A stretch of 64,000 bases of DNA from Tetrapyrgos nigripes (GCA_013368315.1 JAACJM010000029.1:124001-188000); one strand, 5' to 3'. Counted from the stretch's first letter, positions 12,872-25,167 are shown. Notes: a model not told the origin generated them from the letters alone. Numbers and translations are program-made.

Positions 12872-15239
12872 AGGTCAGACACGCAGGACCTTAGAGATAG
12901 GATAACTGAGGCAAGGAGGATTTTTGTATTGGGAAGAGCAATCAAAAGCAAATCAGTCAGGTGTGCCTTGGGTGAAGGGTCTGGGAGTCTAAACAGGGTA
13001 AGTCATTATTAGCCTGATTTTTAGCTGTAACTAACATTCTTTAGAATGCATTCTCTGAAATTTTCTCTGAATTCGGTTTTGATTATCTCAAAATGTTTAC
13101 TGTGGATGTTCTACACAAAATCGAACTTGGAGTATGGAAAACCATTTTTGTTCATTTTTTGAGGCTAATCAATGCCTCTAACTGCAACTTGATTGAAGAG
13201 CTTGACAAACAGTGAGTAGAGCATCTCAAATTTCTATACAGATGCTTAAACCAGCTACTAGATACCACCTCGTTCCACCTTTTGGGCAAGACATCATATG
13301 TCAAGTTCATGGGAATGTATCAGAAATGAAGTGCAAGACAGGTCATGAGTTTGAAGATTACTTGCAGGTATATATGAATTTTTTTAAATTTTTATTTGAA
13401 TGCTGAAATGATTGCAATTTGCAACAAGGTTGCACTGGTTTGTTTCAAAGACTTGCTCCCTAAACCTCACAACATAATTGTTCATGAGCTTCTGTGGGAC
13501 CTCGTAACTTGGCATGCTTATGCAAAGCTTCGACTTCACACAGACTCTACAGTTGAGTCATTTCAGCAGGTTACTCAGGCATTTGGAGACAGCCTCTGAA
13601 AGTTTGTTCAAGTTACTTGTGCTGCTTTCAAAACCACCGAGCTTGAGAAAGAGAGGCAAAGAAGGGTGAGACGCAAACATGATAATGAGAGCAGAGTGGA
13701 GCTACTACTGCCCTGGATCCATCAGATGATATTCATTTGAAGGTATGTACTTTATTGTTCAAGTGTATTTAATCTTTTTCTGAAAATATGTACAGGCTTC
13801 CTTCAACCCAAATACATCAAAATTTCATTCAATGGGATATTATCCAGATGCTGTGATTTATGTGGGACCCACAGATGTATACAACTCTCAGCTTGTAAGT
13901 GCAGTAAATTTGGTTAATTTGTTTGCTGAGTCAACTATTTAAGGGAGAACATGGTCATATCTCAAGCAAAGCTTTATGGGAATGGACTGCTAAAAACTGT
14001 GCCTTTGTCAAACAAATCACTCATCAAGAACACTGCAGCCACCACTTGGATAAAGCTGCTGCACTATCCCATTACAGTGCCTTCAGCACAAACCCACCAG
14101 CTAGCAATCCAATTTTCCCTTATCAAGTTGCAGATAGCCAATGCTTATGGGAAGACCTTCGTGCAATTATGGCAGACACCAAAACTGATCCTGCAATGAA
14201 GGTGAGTATGATTGAGTATAAAATCTACACAATTTTCTAAAAAGTTTTCAGACATGGCTCCCTGACCTCAAAGATTATTGTCTTCAGCGGATCCTCAATA
14301 CAGATTCTGATTTCAAATTCACAAATCAAGATCAACAGCAACTGCACTTCATCTCCAACAAGATTTATAAGCACAAGTATCTTCGAATCAATTATACCAC
14401 TTATGATCTTTGACGAGAGCAAGATTCTATCACTCCTCGCACTCATCCTGATATCATGGTACTTGCTGGTAGTGGGGATCACCCTTATTGGTATGGCCAC
14501 ACTGTATCTAACTTTCACGTCCGTACTCACTATGTTGGTCCAGGATCCACAGATACCTCTGAGAAGCGGGTTGATGTAGTCTGGGTGCACTGGTATCAGC
14601 TGGACAGTACCTATGCCTCTGGTTGGAAGGAAAAGCAGTTGCATGGCCTTCGTTTCATTCCAGCATCATCTCCAGATGCCTTTGGATTTATTGATCCTAG
14701 TGATATCATTCGAGGTGTCCATATATTACCTGCCTTTGCGCATGGACTCACTTCTGAAAATCTCTCTGCAGATTCTGAAGCACGTGTGTATCAATCATTC
14801 CAGGATGGTGAATATGTGATTGAAGCAGAGGACTAGGAGTATTATTATGTCAACATGTAGGTATCTTCAAACTATATGTTGATAAAAATAATAAAATATT
14901 CCACTAGGTTGGCAGATCGAGATCTATTTATGCGTTTTCAGAGGGGGAGCCGTAGGACATGTTGAGACTCTTGAACACACTCGTATCTTTGAAGTGGATG
15001 GGGTTGATGAACAAACTCTGCCAGTTTATGATGAGAATGGTAATGTTCTGGAGGAGGTTGAATATTCAGATGATGAGATTGAGCATGATGAAATGCTAGA
15101 AGAGGAAATGGATCCAGAGATCAGTGGTAATCCAGATGGGGAGGCAAATGATGAGGATGAGGAATCTGACTCTGGTAGTGAAGGTGAGGCAGAGATTGGG
15201 CCTGAAGATGATGAAGTTTATGATAGTGATGAAATGTAA
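12872..15239 (+). pseudogene. Plavaka-type (CACTA-like) transposase, C-terminal two thirds, degraded
   Basis: Exon-sized blocks in order match the fungal Plavaka transposase family. They are ITEARRIFVLGRAIKSKSV (12890-12990), YLKMFTVDVLHKIELGVWK (about 13080-13150), HLVPPFGQDIICQVHGNVSE, PHNIIVHELLWDL and LRLHTDSTVESF, then GEHGHISSKALWEW and YWYGHTVSNFHVRTHYVGP. The last is IRGVHILPAFAHGL, followed by YYYVNM and DLFMRFRGGAVGH and an acidic tail to 15239. In-frame stops are TGA 13597-13599 (between SL and KFVQ), TGA 14411-14413 (between TTYDL and REQD) and TAG 14834-14836 (between EAED and EYYYVNM). Relatives have Arg, Arg and Trp at these sites. The N-terminal part is missing and no terminal repeats were found. 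Confidence 0.75.
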
Positions 15240-16179
15240 AAACCCTTTCAATTATTCAATATTCATTATATCTGGTAGTTCTGGTATATTATAAAGAGCT
15301 TGTAGTGCTTAGCATCATTCCATTGGAGCCAAAGTAATTGGCACACCTTTATAGTGCAGTTTTAATGCACATAATGGTTGGCCTGTATATAATGTCTTTA
15401 CCACCATTAAAAAGCTTCTAGATATTATGAGCCTCAACATCTTTATATACATCATAACAAGGTGTTAATCCTAAGCACTATTTTATTGCCTTGAAATAAT
15501 TATGAGATTTACAATATATTGCCCAAAATAATTATAGTCAACGGTAATGGTTTTATATTCTAGCCGGTCATATTATAAGTACATGCCAAACTATTGGAAT
15601 TATTTTATTATGTTAAAATTTATGAAATAGGGTTATCACAGAGTGTAGTTTTGTGTGATGAAACACAAATAAACAGTGGTTGCGGTTGCGATAGACCGCG
15701 CTGTAGTCTGAATGCTGTTTGACTTGAAATTGTGGGGCTATGAGTGCGTCAAACTTCTTAATTCACGGATACGAGTAGAGCTACTCGTTGTATTTGGGCA
15801 CCAGACACTGCCGACTTACTGCACTGAGGTTCCAGATACGAAGTTATACATGGAATGTATTCGGTTGTCTGCCTGGAGGGGACTACAGATACATCTGGTA
15901 ATGTACTCAGCTCTCTTTTTTTCGAACATCAGTTCGGATGATGATCTCATGTCAATGTGTTCATCCCTACCAAGAGTTTGAAGGCCTGCCAAACCAACGT
16001 GCCAGCGATGAGGGGATACGGCATCTTCAAGTTACCGGTAATGATAAGATATTTCGATAGGGTCCAGGGCTCAAGGGGCTTCGGGTGCTGCGACGATTTC
16101 GCTTTCTTTTTGACTATCGTACATCATAAGTATTTGACGCAAATCTCATTAGGTATGCATAATGCCGCCCTCTCTCTTT
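15240..16179. other. Non-coding stretch
   Basis: AT-rich to about 15650, then mixed composition. The short open frames (for example 15712-15981) show no family features. It probably contains the 3' flank of the Plavaka remnant and the terminator region of the carboxylesterase, which ends at 16180 on the minus strand. No distinct terminator motif can be assigned. Confidence 0.4.
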
Positions 16180-18452
16180 TCAATTTCCAAAAACCGCTGG
16201 ATCTCTGTTGAAAAAGGCGATTTGTCTCTCCCGGAAATCATCCTTAATAGCAGTCGTGTTGTGGCCGTTTAGCTGCATCAGTTCCTAGTAGTGGGATTAT
16301 TCGAATAGTGAATAGTTTGGAGCTCACAATAGAACGATATCATACACTTACCTGCCGATTAGCTGTGTACTCCGGCCAGTTTGGACCTTATGCAATCATT
16401 TAGGAAATTTATCATTCGGACGAGGAGACTGCCACTCACGAGTAGACCCTTTACCATCATTTGGATTCAGCGTATTTGCGAACGAAATCCAATAATCCAT
16501 CATCATATCGCTGAGCTTAGCTGCTGTTGTGGTTACTTCTTTCACCTCCGGACGTTCAGCGAGGGTGCCAAAGACATAGAAAATTTCAGAGGAGTGTGTT
16601 ACTTTCAAAAGCACTTTAGATATGGAAAAGAGAATCAAAATTTAAGTAGTTACCTCCCAACGATCCGGGAACAGGACTCCCAGTTACGAAGTCCTGTACA
16701 GGAACAGCATCTGGATCCGTGAATAAGTATGAGAAAGCTGAGATGCCGGCTGGGAGGAGTTGGTGATTGATGTGGAATCGACGCTCAGCCTGGAATTTCT
16801 TATCCGTTGCTGCGCAAGCGGGTCAAAATTCAAATAATTAAGTGGAGTGGATGGAGGTGGATGAATGAACAAACTAGAATACTCACATACGGCTGCAGAA
16901 CGTTTGTACTCTGGATCCAATCCAAAGGTCTCGTTACCAGTGTCGAAAGGAGATCCCAAGGAAGGGATATTGGGGTATAAAGCCAGCGTTTCTTCGAGAA
17001 TATGTTGAAGTTTTTGAAGCTGGACTTCTCTTTGGGATGGTGAGGCGTCCGGCGGAGATGGAGGTGATCCGAGAATCATATCGCTTATCGCCTGTGTTGA
17101 GTTTACTGTTTGGTCGGTGAAAAGCGTTGCTGGAAATGTATCGATGAATTCAAGGGGATTTTATTTGAAGGTGGGAGGCTATGTACCTTCGTCTTTATCG
17201 CATCCGATCATAACAGCTTCAAGGACTCCATAGTCAGGCTTTAGTGTAGATGGAAAGCTAGGAATTATATCGTCGTCGAGGGTTGGCCCCCAAATTCTGT
17301 CTGAAGAATTGAAGAATATACGACTGTTGATGAACCCTTCGATCAACTCCGAGGTTTTCAGGTGGCGGATACACTCCACATCAGTCATCGAAGTATTTGC
17401 GCATTGAGGTAGAACTGCCATGAAATTATCCCAAACTGTATTTGCGGCGGAAGACGTAGGAGATATGTGCGGTGATCCGCCTGTTGATTCCATGATCTGG
17501 AAACTCAAATTAAGAAATAGGAAGAGCCAAGAGATAGATGCGTGATTTGCTTACCGCCCCTCTTGCCAGACCCTGAATCTGGTTGCTCAACAGTAAGACT
17601 TCGATGGCACGGGCCCCAGCACTTTCACCAAATACGGTAACCTATAATTGTGTCGTTGAAAAAATGCAGCGCAACACACTCTTGGAACTACCTTTGACGG
17701 ATTGCCACCAAAGGAAGCGACGTGTTTCTGGATCCACTGCAGAGCTACAATATTATCCTGTAATCCAAGATTCAGAATGCGAGATCCAGAAGCGGCCTCC
17801 CGTGCAACTTCGTCTCCACGCGGAAATCCCAGCGGTCCTAAGCGATAATTGGCAGCGACGAAGATGGTAGGCGTTCCCTGTAGAGGTCAGAGTCTGGATC
17901 AGATATGGCACTATGCCTATTAATCTGTGTCTCGTACCCTGAAAATGCTACGGTTGACTAGCGGTGTTCCGTCGTACATAGAAGAAGATCCTACGATGAA
18001 CCCACCCCCATAGAACCATACCATGACCGCCAGACCGTCACCCTTGGCTTGTTCTCGTTCGAGATTTGCTGGACGAAAGATACTCAAACTGAGGCAGTCC
18101 TCCGATACTTCGTCCACAGGAACCAGAGTCTGAACACACGAGGGACCAAATCGGGTTGCATTGAACACGGTGTGTTTTCCAGATGAGAAGGTCTTGAGTA
18201 CCGGCTGTTTGAGGCGAAGGTTATCGATTGGAGGTTCTGCAAATGGAACACCTGCGTATAGTTCCAATTCGGTTTGAATATAGGATATCGTTAACACTTG
18301 ACTTCACTGCTTTACTCACCTCCAAAAAATTCAACGTTCTCCGAAGTTTGCCGTCCAACAAAAGTGAAATCGCCGATAGAAACAGTTGGACCTGCGCCAA
18401 AGACAGAAGTCCATGTTGAGAATGCAAAGAGCAGAAGCAGAGCGGGTGTCAT
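16180..18452 (-). CDS. Secreted type-B carboxylesterase/lipase
   Basis: Serine hydrolase of the carboxylesterase family, predicted to be secreted and to cleave carboxylic esters. The substrate is unknown. The ATG at 18452 opens a signal peptide ([19 protein letters not shown]). Exon 1 ends at 18320 and exon 2 resumes at 18251 with [17 protein letters not shown]. Family marks follow: [25 protein letters not shown] (oxyanion hole), [10 protein letters not shown] and [14 protein letters not shown]. The nucleophile motif is [10 protein letters not shown] (about 17610-17640), and the triad Glu lies in CDKDEGT (about 17190). The triad His lies in [12 protein letters not shown] (about 16600). Two further short exons, not obvious from long open frames, give [11 protein letters not shown] and [16 protein letters not shown] and end at TGA 16180-16182. 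All triad residues are present and no stop or frameshift is seen, so it looks functional. A hAT element sits about 520 bp upstream. Confidence 0.85.
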
Positions 18453-18966
18453 GGTGGAAGGACGTTGTTTGAGGGCGGATGACGACTTTGTCAGTTTTAA
18501 GGGACATGGCTCTAAGTACACCCTATTACTGACTCAACGAATCGCGTCATGGCTACTGAACGGTATGTTCCTTCTCATGCTACAAAGTCCCCGTGTCTTC
18601 TCGAAGGCGTCCCAATACAACGACGGGGCTGGGAAAGAGGCGAGGAATGCAGTATAGACGTCTAAAGCTGTCGATGCTTCACACACATCTGTGGCAATAA
18701 TATCTACAGGTAGAGAGCCTTAATTAGTAAAAATACCCAACTGACGACATTGAAGCTCTTCCATTGAGGGTACCCGGCACCCCGCGCCAAAAAAAAACGG
18801 CATGTTTGTCTTTGTTTACCCCCCTGCCAAACCCTCGCCTCGCCATGTTCCAGTCCATATCTCTACATCTACCGCGAATTACATGTACTTCTATACAGAA
18901 AATATGATTCTTTGGAGGATATCTCGCTCGTATCTGAAGGTCATTATTTTCTGGCATCTGAAGAGT
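18453..18966. other. Upstream region of the esterase, left flank of the hAT element
   Basis: About 510 bp between the esterase start and the hAT target duplication. It should hold the esterase promoter. I see no clear TATA box or other site I would defend, and no coding frame. Confidence 0.35.
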
Positions 18967-18974
18967 GATAAAGT
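18967..18974. repeat. Target site duplication of the hAT element, left copy
   Basis: GATAAAGT directly precedes the left terminal repeat. The identical 8-mer directly follows the right terminal repeat at 23143-23150. Eight base pairs is the usual hAT duplication length. Confidence 0.92.
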
Positions 18975-21900
18975 TAGTGTTGCCGCGGGTCGAGCTGACT
19001 CGCTTGGCGAGCCAGACCCGGGCCTGGCTCAATACCATTTCTGGAAACCCGGAACACAACGGCTTGACGCCATGGCGGCAACAAATATCAACGTCATTGC
19101 TCATGACTCACGATCTTGTTAGGGGCTATACGCGCTAAAGAACGCGTTCCTCCTGCTCCCAAGCTCGTTTCCTCCTCCCTCCATGTGTTTCCTCTTCCCT
19201 CCATGTGCTTTCTCCTCCCTTCATGTGTTGCAGTCACTTTGGTCCAATTTTTTTTGTTGATAAGCGAAATGTACCTTAGTTACAGGAAGATTTTTTGCCT
19301 CTGTTTTCGTTGCCCTGTTTTAAGTCCCTGACCAGCAACAGGTCTTAAAGGCTGACCAGGTAAGCATTTCAAGCAACTTTAATCCCCATGAACCAGTCAG
19401 GAAGCCCACCTACCACTCCTCTTCGCATTCGGAGTAACCCCGACAGGCAGAGTCCTCCTGAACCTCCAATATTTCAATCTGCAGTTCCTTTCCAACCATC
19501 TTCTACTCCTTCAACGCCGTTTTATCAGCCTTACACCTCGCATTACCACACAGCTCTCCCCTATGGACCGCATCCTCAGTATCAGCAATGGCCTTTCCCA
19601 TATTATTCTCCCAATCCTACTCCACAACCTTCTCGTGCCTCTACTCCGCTGACCAATTCAACACCTGTTCAGGCTAACTTTATTACCTGGCAACCTCCAC
19701 TTGCTTCTGGAAGCCAAAGCCAGGCTTCATCAATGTCCAGAAAGCGCAGCGCTCCTATATCTAATCCTCCTCCTTCCCGTAATGTCCGTGCTCGCCAGTC
19801 CTCTGACAAAGAAAATCATGTTGTTCCGAGGCCCGCTATTGCTCCCACTCCGACCGCTACTATCTCTGGCGCTGGTCCTATACCCAATCCATCCTTTCCG
19901 GCACCTTCTCCACTCCCACCTGCATTAGATTCATCAATTTTCAAGTCTGTACAGGCGAAACAGAAGAGATCTGATTCAGGAAGTCATGGCGCTGCCACAG
20001 ATTGTTGGTATTTTATGGTACCCGCCGATACCGATGCTATACCACCTCCAAATCCAAATTTAAAGCCATTTGCCACCAGACCAAAGGGCTGCAAATGGCT
20101 GGCTTGTAGACTCTGTCCCGAAGGGTAAGCTTTCTCTGTACTGATATGCATAGTAATTGCTGATTCAGAAATATCTCTTTAGAAACAAGGTTGGTACCTT
20201 TCAAAATGCGAGTGGCGGGCTCACCCGGAGCATTCGGCGACATCTCACGAAGTTTCACGGCCCCATTTACAACGAGTTCGTACCCAAGTTCAAGCTCAAG
20301 GGATGGGACTCTTTGGAGTCAACTCCCACTATTTCAAAGTATTTTCGGCATCCAGGAGAAGAATTTTCCACCACAGTGTTCATGGAACTATTGGTTCGAT
20401 GGATCGTAGTCGACGATCAGGTAAACATTCGTCATTTGAATGTGACTAGTACTGACCATCTTTCAGTCTATCAACGTCATTGAATGTCCTGAGTTTCGTG
20501 ATGTCCTAGCATATATTGGATTGGATTTGGCCCCCAATGATATTCCACATCGTACCAAGCTTATGGAGTTGATCTTTTCTCAATTTGACAATGAATTCAC
20601 GAACATTAAGAGAGAAATTCAGGTGAGTCATTTCTTCTATGCTAAAGCAAGATTTACTGAGTACTATTCAAGAATTCACTTGGCCGTATTTCATATACTT
20701 CTGATATGTGGTCTCGTGGTAATCTAGAAGGTTACATGGCTGTTACTGCCCATTACTTCATTCGCAAAGATGGCCACCTTGTTATGAAATCACGTCTTAT
20801 TGCATTCCGGCACATAGGAGAGACTCATGATGGTGAAACCATGGCGAAGTACTTCTTTACTGTGCTTAATGAGCTTGGGATCGCAAGACGGGTGTGTCTT
20901 TAGACTCTAGGTTTACTTCAATTTTAGTTTATCTGACATGTACTATATTTGCAGATTGGTTCCATTACTCTCGACAACGCTTCGAATAATAATACGATGA
21001 TGCGTGCCCTTGAACGTATGTTTCAAGAAATAGGCATTCAATTCTCGGCAGAGGGAAATCGGATACGGTGAGTTTCACCGTTGCACTTCTGCACTGATAT
21101 CTCATTAACGGGATGGTGCAGATGTTTTCCACACATTATCAACATCGCTGTAAAGACAGGTCTCTCGAAGCTGACATATGCAGAGGAACCCCAGGGTTTT
21201 CAGGACCCAGATGGTGTGACTGAAGCTGATATCGTTGACTTTACCCCTCCTCCTGCATTCGAGTCTATTTCCCCTGATTACCTTGCCGCTCTGAAAGTCG
21301 ATTTGATTGCCAGAGTGCGTAAGCTTGTGAACGCATGTCGAGCATCGGGAAAGCGGCGTTCGGGTTTACGCAAGGTTGTCATTGAGATTCGTGAGGCGGT
21401 TTTGGCGGAGAAGGAGCAGGCTGGCGTTGAAATCACTGAAGACGACGAGAACAATGTAATTAAAGTTGTGGTTCTCCTCCGCGACGTGGATACTCGCTGG
21501 TCATCCATTTTCTTAATGATTGATCGCATGTTTCTCCTGTATCCGGTATGATTTCTGCTTATACTTTCTGTATTGTGCTTCGTGTCTGATATGCTTTAAT
21601 TATAGGCAATCCAGAAGTTTGCTCAACTTCCTGAGAACGATGAAATCCACTCGCTTCTCTTGAAGGACAGTGAACTCCTTGTACTAAACGATATCCGATT
21701 ATACCTCAAAGCCTTTCATGTTATTCAAGAAGCAGTATCTGGAGAGAGGACACCGACACTGTCTTTTGTACTCCCGCTTTATGAGAGGCTTATTTCTAAT
21801 CTCAAGAAATTGAGGATCATTCTTCCTAATTTATCACACATGATTGATTCTTCACTGGACAAGATATACGAGTACGTCGACAAGGCCCGATCCACACACA

Positions 21901-23142
21901 TTTATGCATTTGCACTTGGTGCGTCTTCGCATTTTTTACTCAACTACATTCTGATTTTGTTCTTTGCAGTCATCAATCCGACTTCTAAGTTAACATGGAT
22001 TGAAGATCAATGGTCAGAGCAGGATGCATCAAATGCTAAAGCGGCCATTATCAACGTTGTAAGTTCTATTGTCCCTTTTGGTGAATGTTCAAGTTAATAA
22101 TTTTACTTGCTTCATGTTATCCCCATAGATGACAGAGCACAGAACCTTGATGCGCCATGAGAAGGCTCAATCGGAAGTTCCTGGACGCATTCCTATTGAT
22201 TTCGGTGGCTCTGACGCTGCGCGAGCTTTAAATTCTGGTTTTGATTATCTCGACGAGTTCACAGAATCTTTGAATACTCTATCCCGAACCTCTTCAACCT
22301 CTCTATCCTTAACATCATCTTTGGCTTCAGTTTTCGACGACACATCCGAATCCCATGACACTGTTTTGTCAGATGAAGAGCGGGAAAATGAAGCAATGCT
22401 TGAAGATCATCAATTGGCAAAGGAGGAACTAGCTTCTTGGATTGGTGAGGGTGTTCTTCAGGGCAGGATTGATCTCGTTCATTTTTGGGACAATGTAAGT
22501 ATCTCAATTTCAATTCTCTGACTATACATAGACTGAATCTCTTTTCAGAGTACACTACAAAGAAAGTTTCCCAGTCTTTTTCGTCTCGCGTTGGACGTCC
22601 TCCCGGCTCAAGCATCTGCTGTTCCTTGCGAACGCGTCTTCTCTTCCAGTAAGGAGACAGATACAGACAGAAGAACTCGGATGTCTTCTGTGTTGGTAGA
22701 GGTCCTGCAGATCCTGAAGGCCTTGTACCGTGATGATCGGCTTAATTTCACCAAAAGTTGGGTTGCAAAACCCTCGGAGCTTGGCGAAGAAAATGACCAA
22801 AAATATTGCACGGAATCTGACAGTTTTAAGGATGGAATGACCACTACGGATCTACAGACTGATGAATTGAGAGATATGTTGGTCAAAGGTCAGGTTGCAG
22901 ACATTATGAGGCTTGTAGAGGCTTCATATAATTCACATTAGATCCTGATTTGCATTTGTATCTACTCAAAACTACCTATTTGTACACTTCTGCCATAGAA
23001 TAAAGATCAAAAGTCAGTCAACGATGTACCTGCGGGACCTGGGTGCTAAATTTGGAAGTCGCCTCGTGCTGACTCGGGCTTGGCTCGAGCCAAGTTAAGC
23101 GATGGCCCGAGTTGTGCACTGACCCGACCCGCGGCAACACTA
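18975..23142 (+). mobile_element. Complete autonomous hAT transposon
   Basis: The element is 4168 bp. Its ends are TAGTGTTGCCGCGGGTCG at 18975-18992 and the exact inverse at 23125-23142, flanked by perfect 8-bp duplications GATAAAGT. Both subterminal regions are GC-rich and carry related inverted words (GACTCG, GGCTTGGCTCGAGCC, GGGCCTGGCTC), as expected of transposase-binding subterminal repeats. One gene inside encodes a hAT transposase with no visible lesion. Identical duplications, identical ends and an open coding region point to a recent insertion that may still be mobile. It landed upstream of the carboxylesterase, transcribed away from it. Confidence 0.92.
19388..22941 (+). CDS. hAT-family transposase
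   Basis: Cut-and-paste transposase of the hAT superfamily, encoded in about ten exons. It starts at ATG 19388 (MNQSGSPPTTPLRIRSN). The first 200 residues are Pro/Ser-rich and disordered. A BED-like zinc finger is split by an intron at 20127: CKWLACRLC, then HLTKFH. The RNase-H-like core shows the expected acidic sites in YTSDMWSRGN and SITLDNASNNNTMM. The RW motif is DVDTRWSSIF near 21490. The C-terminal dimerisation block has PAQASAVPCERVFSSSK near 22605-22650, which contains the catalytic Glu. The stop is at 22939-22941. No premature stop or frameshift is visible across the exons. It sits inside matching terminal repeats. Confidence 0.9.
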
Positions 23143-23150
23143 GATAAAGT
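23143..23150. repeat. Target site duplication of the hAT element, right copy
   Basis: GATAAAGT, identical to 18967-18974. Confidence 0.92.
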
Positions 23151-23191
23151 TACCCAAGGGGGTGGGGGAATAGAAATTCCATACATCCCCT

Positions 23192-23530
23192 CCAAAAAAA
23201 ATTTAGCAAGACCTTCTGACCCCCCTCCCCCTCCTTCCATATATGGTAAATCTGAAGTCACATGTTACCTGATAAGATATAGATAAAGTCACATGTATTG
23301 ATAATTACTAATCAGATTGTCCGCAATGAGGAGGGAGGACCTCAGATATCCTCAAACCAACTTCAAATGAAATGATTGATACATTTGTCATTCTGAAATA
23401 GCTGGAAACACTTCAAAACCTCTGAAAAACTTGGTATCATGTCACCCTCAGCCTCAGGAACCTACTTAGATGCCCACCTGGAGAGGGTCCAAAAAAAATT
23501 TAGCAGGACCTTGGACCCCCCCTCCCCCCC
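23192..23530. repeat. Paired A-tract/C-tract repeat, two copies about 300 bp apart
   Basis: Copies at 23192-23234 and 23489-23530 share CCAAAAAAAATTTAGCA, then GACCTT, then a run of CCCCCCTCCCCCC. The sequence between them has no gene. This is the right flank of the hAT insertion, and the rest of 23151-23714 is non-coding. The copies may be the ends or internal repeats of an undefined short element. Confidence 0.55.
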
Positions 23531-23714
23531 AGGTGATGTGCCGGATATCTGTTCCACCACCCCCTTGAAGTTACCTACACAAATTCTTCATTTATACGCT
23601 CATTAATCTCTAGCCAATACTACATGCATGGGACCAGAAAAAAGACTACAGGGTACCCTGATACAACATTATAAAATTGATCAAACATCACCGGACACAT
23701 CGTAAAGATAAAAG

Positions 23715-24570
23715 TCAAAAATTGAACGGGTCGAAACTCGCGTCTGCCGAAGGGATATTCGCGGTATTCAGTAGCTGCCCAACACCTGCCATGAATGAAT
23801 CCCAGTCTTGGTTCGCGCTGTGTCAAGGAGATTGAAGTCAGAAGGAAACACGATAGAAAAGGAATGCATTACCTGGTACTATTTTTTTGATGTGCCTTCG
23901 AGAACAAAAAGAAGTCAAGCACTGCGAAAAAAAAACACCTTTATCAAGCGAGGGTACTTTGTACTCACCAGGATTAGGAGACATAACACCAAACGATCCA
24001 TTCTCATTTCCCATCGTATCGTCAAACAGAGAAAAATACTGGCTTACGTCCGAGGAAGGCGAAGATAAAGATGAGAGCGCGTCAAAGTTCAACGCCTCGA
24101 GATACTTGATGTTCGAATTTGACGGATCTTCTCCAAATTGCCCAGTGCCGGTAGTTCCATTGGCACCGCTGATTGCGGGCACTTGATTCGAAAGAAGTTG
24201 TTTGGGATGATTGGCCATGGTAGGAGCCTGTGTTATGAAATTATTTTGCGTCGGAGCATTTGGAAATCCTTGGGTGCTAACCTGAGGTGGTAGGTGGTTG
24301 GCAAACATCATGACTGGGGAAAGGTGCCACTGCTTCGCATGGCAAATTACGAGGCCCATTGTATAAGTAAGTAATACTGTAAAATTGACTAAAAAATTTA
24401 GATAGAGCTTAATATCTTCTGTAATGACACCTTGAATTTTGGGTGGAGGAGCCCATAGTGGTTCAGAGAGCGGCATTTGGACTTGCGACGGCTGCTGAGG
24501 GAAGGTAAATACGCCTGAAGCTCGTCGTGGTTGGTGGGCGGCAAGGCAGAAATGAGCTATGACGTATTAA
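23715..24570 (-). pseudogene. C-terminal exons of a probable fungal transcription regulator
   Basis: Minus-strand coding begins near 24570 inside an exon (VFTFPQQPSQVQMPLSEPLW). It runs through Asn/Thr/Pro-rich sequence and an acidic patch (FDALSSLSSPSSDVSQYFS), then after an intron ends with NQDWDSFMAGVGQLL and SFDPFNF, stop at 23715-23717. Such a tail (disordered, then a short WDSFM block) is typical of Gal4-type fungal regulators, but no zinc cluster or fungal_trans domain is present, so the identity is inferred. The 5' part of the gene is absent from the window. A repeat copy (24312-24358 and adjacent sequence) lies inside the frame and adds about 40 unrelated, hydrophobic residues without closing it. 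Confidence 0.45.
24312..24358. repeat. Dispersed repeat B, copy 1
   Basis: Starts GACTGGGG, then GCTTCGCATGGCAAATTAC and GAGGCCC. Related copies are at 25118-25167 and 25704-25754, all in the same orientation. This copy sits within the open frame of the regulator remnant. Confidence 0.6.
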
Positions 24571-25117
24571 GCGTCAGTTCGGGTACTTCGGAGCGCTGTG
24601 GTGGCGTGTAAAAGTTAGAACCCGTGAGAACCTTTGCTACTCAATTGAGGGGTCGACATAAGTTAACTCGGCCTAAAGGGCCTCGTAACATTGAGGACTT
24701 CGCTGGGAATCCTGCAAGTACATAGCTTCAAGATAATGTGGGCATCAGCCTTGTAGAAAGATGGGACAGCAAGGTACTCGACATACTTTGGTTCGTACAA
24801 ACGAAGGAGATCGATGCACACCCAGCACTAACCAATATTCATTGGCCAAAAGTTAGTTCGGAAAGGTCAAGTTTTTGAGGGACCAGGAAACTCATTTGGA
24901 AATGAAAGGTTTTCGTGCTTCAGAAATTTATCGGAAGCGGATCCGAGCCAATCGGATCGCTTGCTGAGGCTTCGGAAATTTAAAGTTTTCCAATCCATTT
25001 TCAAGCACCAGAGATTTGATGTTTCCTAATTAACTTCTTGCCACGGAATATTGGTTACTGCTGGGTGTGATGCATTTGTGAATATCCATCAATTTCCTGA
25101 ACCATCATCATTGAGTC

Positions 25118-25167
25118 GACTGGGGTAAAGGGCCACCACTTCGCATGGCAAATTGCAAGGCCCTTTC
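25118..25167. repeat. Dispersed repeat B, copy 2
   Basis: GACTGGGGTAAAGGGCCACC followed by CTTCGCATGGCAAATTGC and GGCCCTTT. The outer AAAGGGCC and inner GGCCCTTT are inverse to each other, so the copy could fold into a hairpin of about 8 bp. Confidence 0.6.

Noticed and set aside
24118..24135. TTCGAAT-like words as tRNA T-loops
   Set aside because: No cloverleaf arms or acceptor stem could be matched around them, so no tRNA gene is supported here or elsewhere in the window.
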